Assembly: GCF_030518155.1 (NCBI RefSeq)
Contig: NZ_JAULRU010000797.1
Location: 186,001 to 250,000, forward strand
Reading direction: 5' to 3'
From: Gilvimarinus gilvus
GTDB taxonomy: Bacteria; Pseudomonadota; Gammaproteobacteria; Pseudomonadales; Cellvibrionaceae
DNA length: 64,000 bases
The notes below the pieces were generated by a model that saw only the letters and a list, made by a program, of their open reading frames with translations, was not told where the DNA came from and searched no databases. Both the position numbers and the translations under genes were made by a program. Positions 1-9,341 of the stretch are shown piece by piece (within the stretch, counting starts at the first letter, position 1; each line of letters opens with the position of its first letter).

Positions 1-200
1 AAATCGCGATAGGCCCGGGCCAGTGTTGTCACAACTTTGTTGTTCATCGTGCCCCCGTGCAACGGGTGCGGGTGACAGACAATGGCCGCTGCACCCGTAT
101 CACTGTAGGGCGCGCCGGGGCTTGCAGGCGTACCGGCAACCTCAATGACACCCATCGGGCCCGAGATCAAAGCCGATGGCTGTGTAAGTAAATTAGACAT
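1..200 (-). CDS. Alpha/beta hydrolase, N-terminal fragment (cut by window edge)
   Basis: This frame is open from an ATG at position 200 to the window edge, giving about 66 residues that begin MSNLLTQPSALISGPMGVIE. It contains CHPHPLHGGTMNNKVV, the conserved HPHP-x-GG-TM segment of the COG2945-type predicted alpha/beta hydrolases, which lies in the oxyanion-hole region of the fold. The nucleophile and catalytic histidine would lie outside the window. An ATG at 210 is closed after five codons, so 200 is the start. The gene is divergent from zapG. Substrates of this family are mostly unknown, so no reaction is assigned. Confidence 0.75.
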   Translation of the reverse strand, partial: MSNLLTQPSALISGPMGVIEVAGTPASPGAPYSDTGAAAIVCHPHPLHGGTMNNKVVTTLARAYRD

Positions 201-259
201 GGTCTACCATTTTAATAAGGCCGTGCGGCAAAAAGAATTGACCAAGCTGCGACTCTGGC

Positions 260-289
260 CTCTCTTTACAGCACAAAACGCCGTATAAT
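260..289 (+). promoter_or_regulatory. Probable sigma-70 promoter of zapG-degS
   Basis: A perfect TATAAT hexamer lies at 284-289, about 82 bp before the GTG start of zapG, in the divergent intergenic region. The matching -35 region (around 261-266, TCTCTT) is poor, so the promoter would rely on its -10 box or on an activator. A 10-bp palindrome TACTTAAGTA follows at 343-352 in the leader. Confidence 0.4.
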
Positions 290-371
290 ACAGTTTCAGC
301 AGGATGTTTTACATGTGTGGAATACAAGGCTGTGTTCACCAATACTTAAGTACTGAGCCAGGAGAGTTTTT

Positions 372-857
372 GTGTACTCATTGACCACCATCATTGTTAC
401 CGCTTTGGTTGCCGCCTTTATTGGCTGTGTCACCGGTTATGTGCTCTCTCGCAAGAGTAGCAACGGCAATCGCCCCAATGATTTGCAAAAGCGTCTGCAA
501 GAAGCTGAAGAAGCTCTCGATCATTACCAGCACGACGTCACAGAACATTTCGCCCGCACCACTGAACTGGTCAACAGCCTGAATGAAAGCTATCGCGATA
601 TGCACGAGCACTTAGCTTCCAGCGCTCTTAAGCTCAGCACTCCCGAAATTAGCCGTCAATTATTGGAAGAAGCACAACACCATTTGCCTGGCAACAAAGG
701 GCACAACTTAGAGCATACGCACGTCGAAGCACCTCGTGATTGGGCCCCCAAACGCGCCGGCAGCAAAGGCACCCTGAGTGAAGAGTACGGCCTGGATGAA
801 GCTGAAAAACTGGCCAGGGCGGCGGCGGAAGACGCTGCAGTCGACGATTCTAAGTAG
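372..857 (+). CDS. zapG: ZapG/YhcB family inner-membrane protein (DUF1043)
   Basis: The product is 161 residues. It has one N-terminal membrane helix (about residues 5-25), then a charged coiled-coil segment (about 35-100) and a low-complexity acidic/alanine-rich tail. This is the layout of YhcB/ZapG (DUF1043), a protein linked in E. coli to coordination of envelope growth and division and to the MreBCD elongasome. The start is GTG at 372, with AGGAG at 360-364 at good spacing. It sits 14 bp upstream of degS, the same neighbourhood as yhcB-degQ-degS in enterics, which supports the call. The two genes are probably co-transcribed from the promoter near 284. Confidence 0.85.
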   Translation: MYSLTTIIVTALVAAFIGCVTGYVLSRKSSNGNRPNDLQKRLQEAEEALDHYQHDVTEHFARTTELVNSLNESYRDMHEHLASSALKLSTPEISRQLLEEAQHHLPGNKGHNLEHTHVEAPRDWAPKRAGSKGTLSEEYGLDEAEKLARAAAEDAAVDDSK

Positions 858-871
858 CGCGACACACTCTT

Positions 872-2011
872 ATGCCTGTTCGCGCCCTGCAATTTATACT
901 CTGGCCCGCATTGGCGGGCCTTTTTATCGCACTGACTATTTTTATCGCCTTTCCGCGTCTAATGCCCTGGCAATTACCGGTCGCAGCGAATAAGCACGCC
1001 AATCCATCTCAGGTTACCTCTTACGCCGACGCCGTTGATCAAGCTGCCAACTCAGTCGTCAATATTTACTCACGCAAAATTATTGGCACAAAGCAACATC
1101 CACTGGCAGAGCATCCTTTATTCGAACACCTGTATCGCAATCCAGAACAACAAAAGCGTGTGCAATCGGCTCTTGGCTCCGGTGTCATAGTGAGCGAGGA
1201 GGGTTACCTACTCACCAACAATCATGTCATTGACGGTGCGGATGAAATTCTGGTTTTGCTCCACGACGGGCGCCGCGCCGGTGCCACGTTTATCGGTAAC
1301 GACCCAGAGAGTGACCTCGCCGTACTCAAAATTGAGCTGGATAATCTCACCCCCATTCAAATCGGTAACCCAGCCCAGACCCGGGTCGGCGATGTCGTGC
1401 TGGCTATCGGCAATCCATTTGGTGTTGGTCAAACTGTCACTCAGGGAATCGTCAGTGCTTTGCGCCGCTACGGCCTGGGTATCAGTACTTACGAAAACTA
1501 CATACAAACCGATGCCGCCATTAATCCCGGCAACTCCGGCGGCGCACTGATTGATACGCAGGGAAATTTGCTGGGCATCAACGCCGCAATCATTTTCGAT
1601 ACCGTTGGCATTGGCTTTGCCGTGCCCGCGGATGACGCTATTGACTCACTCAGCGACATTGTTAAATATGGTCGCGTCGTTAGGGGATGGCTTGGCTTGA
1701 CCGTAGAGCGACTCACCCCCGCGATGGTGCTCGAGCTGAACTTAGGCAGTGTTGCCGGTGTATTGGTCACCGATACTCCGGTCAATGATCCCGCCTACGA
1801 TGCCGGCATTCGCCCAGGCGATGTACTCACCCATATTGATGGGCAACCCATAGGGACTGAGCGACAAGGCCTAAACGAAGTCGCCGGGCTGGACCCCGGC
1901 ACCAAAGTAACCGTTCAGGTTTTGCGCCCTCGCCCGGACCGAACTCCCGAAAAGCTGGTGTTTGAGGTTACCGTTGAAGAACGTCGATTAACCAGCGAAG
2001 TAAGAACTTAG
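872..2011 (+). CDS. degS: DegS/AlgW-like membrane-anchored periplasmic serine protease
   Basis: The product is a 379-residue HtrA-family protease. An N-terminal membrane anchor (about 8-28) is followed by a trypsin-like domain with the triad His118 (LLTNNHV), Asp148 (ESDLAVLK) and Ser222 (NPGNSGGAL), and by one PDZ domain (about 265-370). A single PDZ domain plus an uncleaved anchor fits DegS/AlgW rather than the two-PDZ DegP/DegQ. The family senses misfolded outer-membrane protein C-termini and makes the first cut in the anti-sigma factor RseA/MucA, releasing sigma-E/AlgU. Lying directly after zapG and near hisD-hisG-murA matches the position of algW in Pseudomonas. Confidence 0.92.
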   Translation: MPVRALQFILWPALAGLFIALTIFIAFPRLMPWQLPVAANKHANPSQVTSYADAVDQAANSVVNIYSRKIIGTKQHPLAEHPLFEHLYRNPEQQKRVQSALGSGVIVSEEGYLLTNNHVIDGADEILVLLHDGRRAGATFIGNDPESDLAVLKIELDNLTPIQIGNPAQTRVGDVVLAIGNPFGVGQTVTQGIVSALRRYGLGISTYENYIQTDAAINPGNSGGALIDTQGNLLGINAAIIFDTVGIGFAVPADDAIDSLSDIVKYGRVVRGWLGLTVERLTPAMVLELNLGSVAGVLVTDTPVNDPAYDAGIRPGDVLTHIDGQPIGTERQGLNEVAGLDPGTKVTVQVLRPRPDRTPEKLVFEVTVEERRLTSEVRT

Positions 2012-2040
2012 CAATCCCAGTGCTAAGCGCGCCGGCGGCG

Positions 2041-2316
2041 TCAACTCTCGCGCACTGAATAATGGCGCACCACATCGCGAGCAATCAGCCCCCACGCCGA
2101 CTGTTTAACACGCGCTTGGTGCTGCTCAAATGCAGGGCGGTCGGCAAACTTTTCAAACACGTTAAATCTGTATGGAACGTATTCGTCTGCGGTAACACTG
2201 AAATCTATACAACCGGGCTCGGCATGCGTATTCGCCACATGCTCTGGCAGCGCAGCCACTACCGCCTCGAAGTCGGCCTCGGGAACAATAATGTACCCCG
2301 ATAAAACAATAGCCAT
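2041..2316 (-). CDS. Antibiotic biosynthesis monooxygenase-like (ABM domain) protein
   Basis: From the ATG at 2316 the product is 91 residues and resembles the dimeric ferredoxin-like ABM fold (YgiN/quinol monooxygenase type). Features are an N-terminal strand (SGYIIVPEADF), a central AEPGCIDFSVTAD segment and FNVFEKFADRPAFEQHQ, the typical W/F-E-x-[FY]-xxxxAFxxH motif. The frame also opens at a TTG at 2331, but the ATG is preceded by a GAGG stretch and gives a family-typical N-terminus. It converges on degS with about 29 bp between the two stop codons and no obvious terminator. Specific substrate unknown. Confidence 0.75.
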   Translation of the reverse strand: MAIVLSGYIIVPEADFEAVVAALPEHVANTHAEPGCIDFSVTADEYVPYRFNVFEKFADRPAFEQHQARVKQSAWGLIARDVVRHYSVRES

Positions 2317-2355
2317 ATGCCTCAACCTCAACCGTTACCCATAAAACTTACTGAC

Positions 2356-2877
2356 TTAGGACGGGCTTTGCAGACACAACCGATAACAAGTCTCAACGAT
2401 ATTACCGTGTTCCGGATGCTGCTTTTCTTGTCCAGAAACGGTAAATCCCTGCGTCTCGTAAAACCGTCTCGCCCCTATGTTATCGCGCGCCACCCATAGG
2501 TATAGCGACGAGTAGGCGGTTTTGAGCTCTGCGATAATCCGAACCAGTAGTTCTCGTCCCAGCCCCTGCCGCCAGAACTCGGGCAAAACGTTAAGCGCAA
2601 CCAACTCTGCGCCTTCAAACCCATGGTCTCGTGCCGGGCCATAAGTGGCAAAAGCCACTATCTGCCCGTCACATACGGCCACTTTGTAGCAGCCCCGCCC
2701 CGGCTTGGCGAGGGCAGCTCGCCAACGATTGGCACAATCATCAACGCTCATGACTTCGAGAACTTGAGAGGGCATTATCCCGGCGTAGCCGGCGCGCCAG
2801 GCATCACATTGCACGCTGGCTATCGCGACCGCATCACCCACACCAGCAGCTCGAAGCTGTACTCGAGGTGCCTGCAT
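2356..2877 (-). CDS. GNAT family N-acetyltransferase
   Basis: The product is 173 residues with the GNAT fold. ALNVLPEFWRQGLGRELLVR (about residues 94-113) carries the acetyl-CoA pyrophosphate-binding R/Q-x-x-G-x-G/A loop, and ARDNIGARRFYETQGF is the typical C-terminal N-x-x-A-x-x-F-Y-x-x-x-G-F motif. The ATG at 2877 follows a G-rich GGGGGGAG site; a TTG at 2880 is also in frame but worse placed. It lies about 40 bp upstream of the ABM gene and may be co-transcribed with it. The acetyl acceptor cannot be read from the sequence. A C9 run lies about 95 bp upstream of its start. Confidence 0.85.
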   Translation of the reverse strand: MQAPRVQLRAAGVGDAVAIASVQCDAWRAGYAGIMPSQVLEVMSVDDCANRWRAALAKPGRGCYKVAVCDGQIVAFATYGPARDHGFEGAELVALNVLPEFWRQGLGRELLVRIIAELKTAYSSLYLWVARDNIGARRFYETQGFTVSGQEKQHPEHGNIVETCYRLCLQSPS

Positions 2878-2971
2878 CAACTCCCCCCAATTTTTTATGC
2901 CTATCGAATCTGCACTCTAGTGCCAACCCACATTCTTATATTTTGGTATTGGTGCCAGCATAAGCAAAGAG

Positions 2972-2980
2972 CCCCCCCCC
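2972..2980. repeat. C9 homopolymer run upstream of the GNAT gene
   Basis: Nine consecutive C residues (G9 on the strand of the GNAT gene) lie about 95 bp upstream of its start codon in non-coding DNA. Tracts of this length can vary in length by slippage; any effect on expression is inference. Confidence 0.8.
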
Positions 2981-3083
2981 TTTCAAACTGAAATACATTA
3001 AAAGACCCCTCTAAAAAAGCGCCGTAGGCATCGGCAAACTCATTCCGCAAGAGCAACGCTGAGCGACATTTGGACTGGCAACA

Positions 3084-3116
3084 AAAAAGCCACTCGCCTT
3101 AGACGAGTGGCTTTTT
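3084..3116. terminator. Bidirectional rho-independent terminator
   Basis: A perfect 13-bp stem (arms 3084-3096 and 3104-3116, 7-nt loop) has A5 on the left and T5 on the right, so it can end transcription from either strand. It lies 17 bp after the stop codon of the minus-strand GFA-like gene and upstream of the GNAT gene, so it most likely ends the GFA transcript and isolates the GNAT-ABM pair. Confidence 0.9.
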
Positions 3117-3132
3117 CAAATAGCAATCAGAG

Positions 3133-3726
3133 TTATTTGCCCGCCGGTGTTACCGCCAACCTCTGAACATCCGAAACCGGTTTATCTCCGGCAAAAAACG
3201 GCGACGGTTTATTTTTTCCGCCTATTTTTCCTTTGAACATAAACCAGAGTATTTTAGGCAAGAACGATGGGGGAAATCGCGGATGAGCATCTTTGGGCAT
3301 TTCGTCCACTGCATACTTACCAAAAGCTTTTAACGTCACAGGGCCCAGCGCACTCAGCTTTTCTTGCTCATTGGCAAAACACATAAACTTTACCGATACC
3401 CCCACAAACGGCACCGACGCCTTACCCAACGTATTGGCAACTGGTGTGTTACAACAGGAGGCGTACCAGCGATAGATACCTTTAGGGGCAAGCTGAACAC
3501 CGGCAATGTGCTCAGCACCGGCAGTAATTTTCATTAACGAGGGATAAGTTTGAAACAACTCCGAGCCGCCATGCTCATCCAAAATACGCTCTTGGTTCTT
3601 TAGAAATCGAGCGTAACTTTGGCAGTCGCAGCACAAACAGTGGACGTGGAAACTGGCACTAGGAACAATTTCAAGCGAGCCCGATACCTGACCGCAAAAG
3701 CATTTCAAATCAACTGAGTTGGACAT
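3133..3726 (-). CDS. GFA-like zinc protein (DUF6151 type)
   Basis: The product is 197 residues from the ATG at 3726, which is preceded by GGAG at 5-nt spacing; the frame also opens upstream at 3747 but without a ribosome site. Cysteine-rich motifs LKCFCGQVSG and HCLCCDCQSYARFL, and a later CCNTP, match the zinc-binding pattern of the GFA (glutathione-dependent formaldehyde-activating) superfamily, in the subgroup usually labelled DUF6151. The C-terminal third is basic and carries a hydrophobic patch (FLPKILWFMFKGK). Catalytic activity of this subgroup is not established. A heptamer tandem repeat sits 100 bp upstream. Confidence 0.75.
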   Translation of the reverse strand: MSNSVDLKCFCGQVSGSLEIVPSASFHVHCLCCDCQSYARFLKNQERILDEHGGSELFQTYPSLMKITAGAEHIAGVQLAPKGIYRWYASCCNTPVANTLGKASVPFVGVSVKFMCFANEQEKLSALGPVTLKAFGKYAVDEMPKDAHPRFPPSFLPKILWFMFKGKIGGKNKPSPFFAGDKPVSDVQRLAVTPAGK

Positions 3727-3824
3727 AGTCACTCCATGAACCTGCACCCGCCATTATTTTTACACTCGCTACACCCTGACAATCAACAGTATGTAGCTTC
3801 AGACCTCCGGCGTCAGACAGCTGA

Positions 3825-3887
3825 CGTCAACCGTCAACCGTCAACCGTCAACCGTCAACCGTCAACCGTCAACCGTCAACCGTCAAC
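3825..3887. repeat. Nine perfect tandem copies of the heptamer CGTCAAC
   Basis: The 7-bp unit CGTCAAC is repeated nine times without error over 63 bp. The array begins 7 bp after the hisD stop codon and ends about 100 bp before the GFA-like start codon, both on the minus strand (unit there GTTGACG). It contains no spacers and is not CRISPR. Copy-number change would alter the distance between any hisD-side promoter and the GFA gene. Confidence 0.95.
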
Positions 3888-3894
3888 CAAAAGC

Positions 3895-5187
3895 CTACAA
3901 CTTACGATAATCCGCCGACAGCGCATGAGCTTCTAAATCTTCGCTGCGCGCCAAGGTTGCGGCCGTTTTCGCCAGTGTCGACGCGCCTTCAGGTGAGGCG
4001 AAAATAATCGAACTGCGTTTTTGAAAGTCGTAAACCCCCAAAGGTGAAGAAAAACGCGCAGTACCAGATGTTGGCAACACGTGGTTGGGACCGGCGCAGT
4101 AATCACCCAAGGCTTCTGGAGTGTGACGCCCCATAAAGATAGCACCTGCGTGGCGAATACTGGGCAGCAAAGCCTCAGGATCGGCAACAGACACTTCCAA
4201 ATGCTCGGGAGCGATGTGATTGGACAGTGCCACTGCCTCGTCCATATTGTTCACTTTAATCAGTGCACCACGCCCTAACAGGGACTCGGCGATAATGTCT
4301 TTGCGTGACATGGTTGGCAACAGGCGTGCCATTGAAGCTTCTACTTCATCGAGGAAGTTGGCGTCAGGACTGACCAAAATAGATTGAGCCTGTTCGTCAT
4401 GCTCAGCCTGACTAAACAGATCCATTGCAATCCAATCCGGGTCGGTATCACCATCGCACAGCACTAAAATTTCAGATGGCCCCGCGATCATATCAATGGC
4501 CACCTGACCGAATACGGCGCGCTTGGCGGTCGCCACAAAAATATTACCCGGACCGACAATTTTATCGACCTTGGTCATTGTTTCGGTACCGTACGCGAGC
4601 GCCGCCACAGCTTGCGCACCACCGATGGTGATAACGCGGTCGACACCGGCAATTTTAGCCGCGGCCAACACCATATTATTGAGCACGCCGTCCGGGGCTG
4701 GCACCACCATAGTCAGTTCGTCGACGCCAGCCACTTTGGCTGGAATCGCGTTCATCAGTACGGATGACGGATACGATGCCTTACCGCCAGGTACATAGAG
4801 CCCCACTCGCTCCATGGGGGTAATTTTTTGGCCCAAAACAGTACCGTCTGCTTCCGTGTATTGCCACGAGTCTTGACGTTGATGCTCGTGGTAGGCGCGC
4901 ACGCGACGTGCCGCCTCTTGTAACGCCTCGCGCTGCGCAGGCTCAATGGCATCGAGTGCCGCCGCTAACGTATCGGCGCCCACCACAAATTCGGCCATTG
5001 ATTCCGCGCTGCGACGGTCAAAGCGATTGGTGTATTCCACCACGGCGGCATCGCCGCGCGCCTTCACCTCGTTAATAATTTCATCAACAATTTGGGCCAC
5101 TTTATGATCAGACACCGAATCCCAGGCCAGCAAGGCATCCAGCTTGGCGCTGAAGTCGGGGGTATTGGAGTCGAGTCGGGTAATCAT
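3895..5187 (-). CDS. hisD: Histidinol dehydrogenase
   Basis: The product is 430 residues, the normal full length for HisD, and catalyses the last two NAD-dependent steps of histidine synthesis (L-histidinol to L-histidine). Signature segments are the nucleotide-binding region around [19 protein letters not shown], the zinc/catalytic segment [16 protein letters not shown] (Glu and His), and [19 protein letters not shown]. The start ATG at 5187 follows the hisG stop by 41 bp, so hisG and hisD are co-transcribed, downstream of murA. No hisC follows hisD here, unlike the hisG-hisD-hisC order of many pseudomonads; a heptamer repeat occupies that place. Confidence 0.97.
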   Translation of the reverse strand: MITRLDSNTPDFSAKLDALLAWDSVSDHKVAQIVDEIINEVKARGDAAVVEYTNRFDRRSAESMAEFVVGADTLAAALDAIEPAQREALQEAARRVRAYHEHQRQDSWQYTEADGTVLGQKITPMERVGLYVPGGKASYPSSVLMNAIPAKVAGVDELTMVVPAPDGVLNNMVLAAAKIAGVDRVITIGGAQAVAALAYGTETMTKVDKIVGPGNIFVATAKRAVFGQVAIDMIAGPSEILVLCDGDTDPDWIAMDLFSQAEHDEQAQSILVSPDANFLDEVEASMARLLPTMSRKDIIAESLLGRGALIKVNNMDEAVALSNHIAPEHLEVSVADPEALLPSIRHAGAIFMGRHTPEALGDYCAGPNHVLPTSGTARFSSPLGVYDFQKRSSIIFASPEGASTLAKTAATLARSEDLEAHALSADYRKL

Positions 5188-5228
5188 AAGTCTGTACTCA
5201 GCAAATTGAATCTTTGATAAAAGTGAAG

Positions 5229-5879
5229 TCAGTCGCGGTTTACCGCCGCCGCGATACCGTCGATAATGGTCTGAATACCCACATGCTTCATTTTCATCGA
5301 CGCTTTGTTCACGATTAAACGCGAACTGATATCCGCGATAAATTCGCGTGGCTCAAGACCATTAGCTTTGAGTGTATTGCCGGTATCCACAATGTCGACA
5401 ATCTCATCAGCCAAGTTCATGATCGGCGCCAGCTCCATACCACCATAAAGCTTAATGATATCGCTCTGGCGTCCTTGTGCTGCGTAGTATTGCTTGGCGA
5501 TGTTGACATACTTAGTTGCCACGCGGATGCGCCCGCTTTTGATCGGCACTCCCTTGATAGCGGCAGTCATTAGTTGGCACTTGGCGATATTTAAATCGAG
5601 CGGCTCATACAGACCGTCGGCGCCATTTTCCATCAAGGTATCTTTGCCCGATATCCCCATATCAGCGGCACCAAACTGTACGTAGGTCGGCACATCAGCA
5701 CCGCGCAACACCAACAGCTGAACATCGTCGCGGTTGGTGGGAAACACCAGCTTGCGGCTTTTGTCGATATCCTCTTGCGGGGTTATGCCCGCCGACTCTA
5801 ATAGCGGCAATGTCTCTTCTAAAATACGTCCCTTAGTGAGGGCTATGGTAATCATTTGGCTCATGTCAGGCTCGGTCAT
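5229..5879 (-). CDS. hisG: ATP phosphoribosyltransferase, short form catalytic subunit
   Basis: The enzyme catalyses the first committed step of histidine synthesis (ATP + PRPP to phosphoribosyl-ATP). At about 216 residues it is the short form, lacking the C-terminal allosteric ACT-like domain; such HisG enzymes need the regulatory subunit HisZ, which is not in this window. Motifs seen include [20 protein letters not shown] at the N-terminus and [16 protein letters not shown], the PRPP-binding loop. Two in-frame ATGs exist (5879 and 5864); neither has a strong ribosome site and the longer is given. It starts 14 bp after murA, consistent with one transcript. Confidence 0.95.
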   Translation of the reverse strand: MTEPDMSQMITIALTKGRILEETLPLLESAGITPQEDIDKSRKLVFPTNRDDVQLLVLRGADVPTYVQFGAADMGISGKDTLMENGADGLYEPLDLNIAKCQLMTAAIKGVPIKSGRIRVATKYVNIAKQYYAAQGRQSDIIKLYGGMELAPIMNLADEIVDIVDTGNTLKANGLEPREFIADISSRLIVNKASMKMKHVGIQTIIDGIAAAVNRD

Positions 5880-5893
5880 TGACTGTCGCGAAA

Positions 5894-7159
<1,266 letters not shown>

Positions 7160-7170
7160 TCAATCCGCTA

Positions 7171-7398
7171 TCAGGCCTGTTCAGGCGTCAGTGTTTGCAT
7201 ATGCACGGCATGAATTTCACCACTGGCGATCATATCGTTCAATACGGCGTAAACCATTTGTTGTTTTTTAACCGGACTCTGACCGGCAAACGCTGGGCTA
7301 ACCACGCGCAGATGGACGTGATTACCTTCAATTTGGACTTGTGCCTGGCTGTCAGGCACGGCGCTTTCGATCATCGCCTGGATTTGCTCAGCTTGCAT
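7171..7398 (-). CDS. ibaG: BolA family protein IbaG
   Basis: The product is a 75-residue BolA/YrbA-like protein beginning MQAEQIQAMIES, with a central QIEGNHVHLRVVSPAFAG and the family motif KKQQMVYAVLNDMI followed by EIHAVHMQTLTP. The conserved histidine in IHAV and the H-x-H segment fit iron-sulfur ligand roles with monothiol glutaredoxins. The ATG at 7398 follows GGGGA; the frame also opens further up at a GTG but with no family similarity there. It precedes murA by 14 bp, as in E. coli. The usual gene between mlaC and ibaG (mlaB, STAS domain) is not present: only 113 bp separate the two genes. Confidence 0.92.
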   Translation of the reverse strand: MQAEQIQAMIESAVPDSQAQVQIEGNHVHLRVVSPAFAGQSPVKKQQMVYAVLNDMIASGEIHAVHMQTLTPEQA

Positions 7399-7511
7399 AG
7401 GGTCCCCACAGGACGAGGCCAACACCACTCGGGCGCTGGCGGGTTTACTTAGGGCGGGAATATTACCGGATTAGGCCGCCAGAATCACGCTTGACGGCCC
7501 GATTTGAGCGG

Positions 7512-8129
7512 TTATACGTCACTGGCGTCCCAGTTGGCGATCACTTTGGCTACATCACCACCGTACTTTTGCGCCAGCTGTTCAAACTGACTGACAAACG
7601 AGGTGCCTAAATTCGCGCCATTGAGGACGACATTGATCAACTTCCATTCACCCTGCTTATTCTTCCCCATTGTGTAAGACAGCTTATGCACAGAGCCTTG
7701 ATGCTTCACCTCTTGATCGACCGTGATACGGCGTTTGTCGCCTACAGGCTCACCGGTAAGCACCTGAATATCACTGTCAGCATAATTAGCAATCCCCTTG
7801 GCATATGAGGCCACTAATCCAGCTTTGAATTTTTCGGCAAACTCGACCTGCTGCTCCGCGCTGGCGGCGTCGTAATAGTCGCCCATCACCACGCGAGCGA
7901 TATAATCAAAGGCCACCACCGGTTCAAGTGCCTTGAGCACCTTGGCATCATAGTCTGCCTTGTTACCACCTGTATTCTGCGCCTGCGCAGCGCTCACCAA
8001 CTCGCCTGTTACTTTTTCGACAATCGCATACGGATCCGACGCCTGCGCATTCACCGCTACGGTGAACAGTGCCGCCGAAAACCACATACCCAATCGACCT
8101 ATAAATGACTTCAAGCCATCTCTGCTCAT
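7512..8129 (-). CDS. mlaC: MlaC periplasmic phospholipid-binding protein (lone mla gene)
   Basis: The product is 205 residues with a signal peptide (about 1-29, cut after VNAQA) followed by the MlaC/Ttg2D fold. Features include the DPYAIVEKVTGEL start of the mature domain, EPVVAFDYIARVVMGDYY and the C-terminal GEWKLINVVLNGANLGTSF. MlaC shuttles phospholipids across the periplasm between the outer-membrane MlaA-porin complex and the inner-membrane MlaFEDB ABC transporter. The start ATG at 8129 follows AGGAAG. Normally mlaF, mlaE and mlaD lie directly upstream and mlaB downstream; here the upstream neighbour is the divergent caxA and none of the four is in the window. Confidence 0.93.
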   Translation of the reverse strand: MSRDGLKSFIGRLGMWFSAALFTVAVNAQASDPYAIVEKVTGELVSAAQAQNTGGNKADYDAKVLKALEPVVAFDYIARVVMGDYYDAASAEQQVEFAEKFKAGLVASYAKGIANYADSDIQVLTGEPVGDKRRITVDQEVKHQGSVHKLSYTMGKNKQGEWKLINVVLNGANLGTSFVSQFEQLAQKYGGDVAKVIANWDASDV

Positions 8130-8334
8130 TATAATCTTCCTTTTACTGTTAAATATTCAATAGATTTTGCCGCCGGAGGAGGGCGCAACATTGCCGCGCG
8201 AGGCGTAACACTATAACATCTTACCCCACTGCTATGGTGCCGTGGGTTACTCGCTTAGGTTTTTCGGCGAGTGCTCAGCGTATACAAAGCACCCGCAACA
8301 TTCCGAGTTCCAACACACACCCTGAGAGACCCCT

Positions 8335-9297
8335 ATGATCGACCTTTGGCTGCCCGCACTGTTAGTTCTGGTAGGCTTTGCCGGCCTGATTTGGAGCGCC
8401 GACAAATTTGTCGGCGGCAGCGCCGCCCTGGCCCGAAGCTACGGTGTATCCAAGCTAATCATCGGCCTGACCATTGTTGCCCTGGGCACGTCCGCTCCAG
8501 AAGTACTGGTATCGATAAGCGCCTCCCTTCAGGGCAAGGGCGATCTTGCCATTGGTAACGCGCTGGGCTCCAACCTGGCCAATATTGGCTTGGTTTTGGG
8601 GGTTACAGCACTCATCGCCTCACTGCCCGTACAAAACCACTTGCTGAAAACCGAAATGCCGGTACTGCTATTGATCACCGCCTTAGCTGGTTGGTTCCTT
8701 TACGATGCACAATTATCGCAAGCCGAAGGTTTAACTTTGTTGCTCGCCTTGCCCTGTGCAATGGCGATCATTATTTGGAGCAAGCGCCATCACCCAGAAG
8801 AAGTTGACGACGAAATCCCAGATATGACACGGGGACGGGCCCTGTTCTGGTTTGCTTTTGGCTTGCTGGCGCTGATCATAAGCTCCGACCTTTTGGTGCG
8901 CGGGGCCAGTGAATTAGCGTTGGCATTTGGGGTCAGCCCGCTGATCATAGGGCTGACCGTTGTCGCCGTGGGCACCAGCCTGCCTGAGCTCGCCGCATCA
9001 GTCGCCAGTGCACTCAAGGGGCACCACGATATAGCCATTGGTAACGTGATTGGCTCCAACCTATTCAATCTGCTGGCGGTTATGTCGCTGCCCGGCATCA
9101 TTGCCCCCATCACCATGGAAGCCGAGGTGTTTAGCCGCGACTTTGTAGCCATGGCCGGCATAACCGCTTTGCTTGCTCTTGCCCTGTTTGCCAGCGGTAT
9201 TATCCACCGGAACAATGGCGGCGCAAGATTAGGCAAAACTATGGGCATCGTATTTCTACTCGTGTACGCCGGCTACTACTTTGTTTTGCTCGGCTGA
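8335..9297 (+). CDS. yrbG: CaCA-family calcium/sodium antiporter (YrbG type)
   Basis: The product is a 320-residue integral membrane protein with about ten helices. The two signature alpha-repeats of the cation/calcium exchanger family are clear: GTSAPEVLVSISASLQG followed by IGNALGSNLANIGLVLG, and GTSLPELAASVASALKG followed by IGNVIGSNLFNLLAV. The acidic residues in the two GTSxPE motifs coordinate the ions. Family members exchange Na+ (or H+) for Ca2+; the direction and ions used here are inferred. It heads the plus-strand run leading into kdsD, as yrbG does in E. coli, and is divergent from mlaC. Confidence 0.93.
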   Translation: MIDLWLPALLVLVGFAGLIWSADKFVGGSAALARSYGVSKLIIGLTIVALGTSAPEVLVSISASLQGKGDLAIGNALGSNLANIGLVLGVTALIASLPVQNHLLKTEMPVLLLITALAGWFLYDAQLSQAEGLTLLLALPCAMAIIIWSKRHHPEEVDDEIPDMTRGRALFWFAFGLLALIISSDLLVRGASELALAFGVSPLIIGLTVVAVGTSLPELAASVASALKGHHDIAIGNVIGSNLFNLLAVMSLPGIIAPITMEAEVFSRDFVAMAGITALLALALFASGIIHRNNGGARLGKTMGIVFLLVYAGYYFVLLG

Positions 9298-9341
9298 TAG
9301 AATATATGACCCAACGACCCACGGAGCAGCCAGAAGCTACC

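Noticed and set aside
304-384. A 26-codon frame starting ATG TTT TAC ATG TGT in the zapG leader, overlapping the zapG start
   Set aside because: It has no ribosome site at proper spacing and no similarity that I can recognise; it is probably chance in a short leader.
3825-3887. Tandem array considered as a CRISPR-like repeat
   Set aside because: Units are 7 bp, contiguous and without spacers, and there are no cas genes.
3736-3936. A plus-strand frame encoding a repeated NRQPSTV heptapeptide
   Set aside because: The peptide repeat is only the read-out of the 7-bp DNA repeat in three phases (21 bp = 7 residues); no ribosome site and it runs antisense into hisD.
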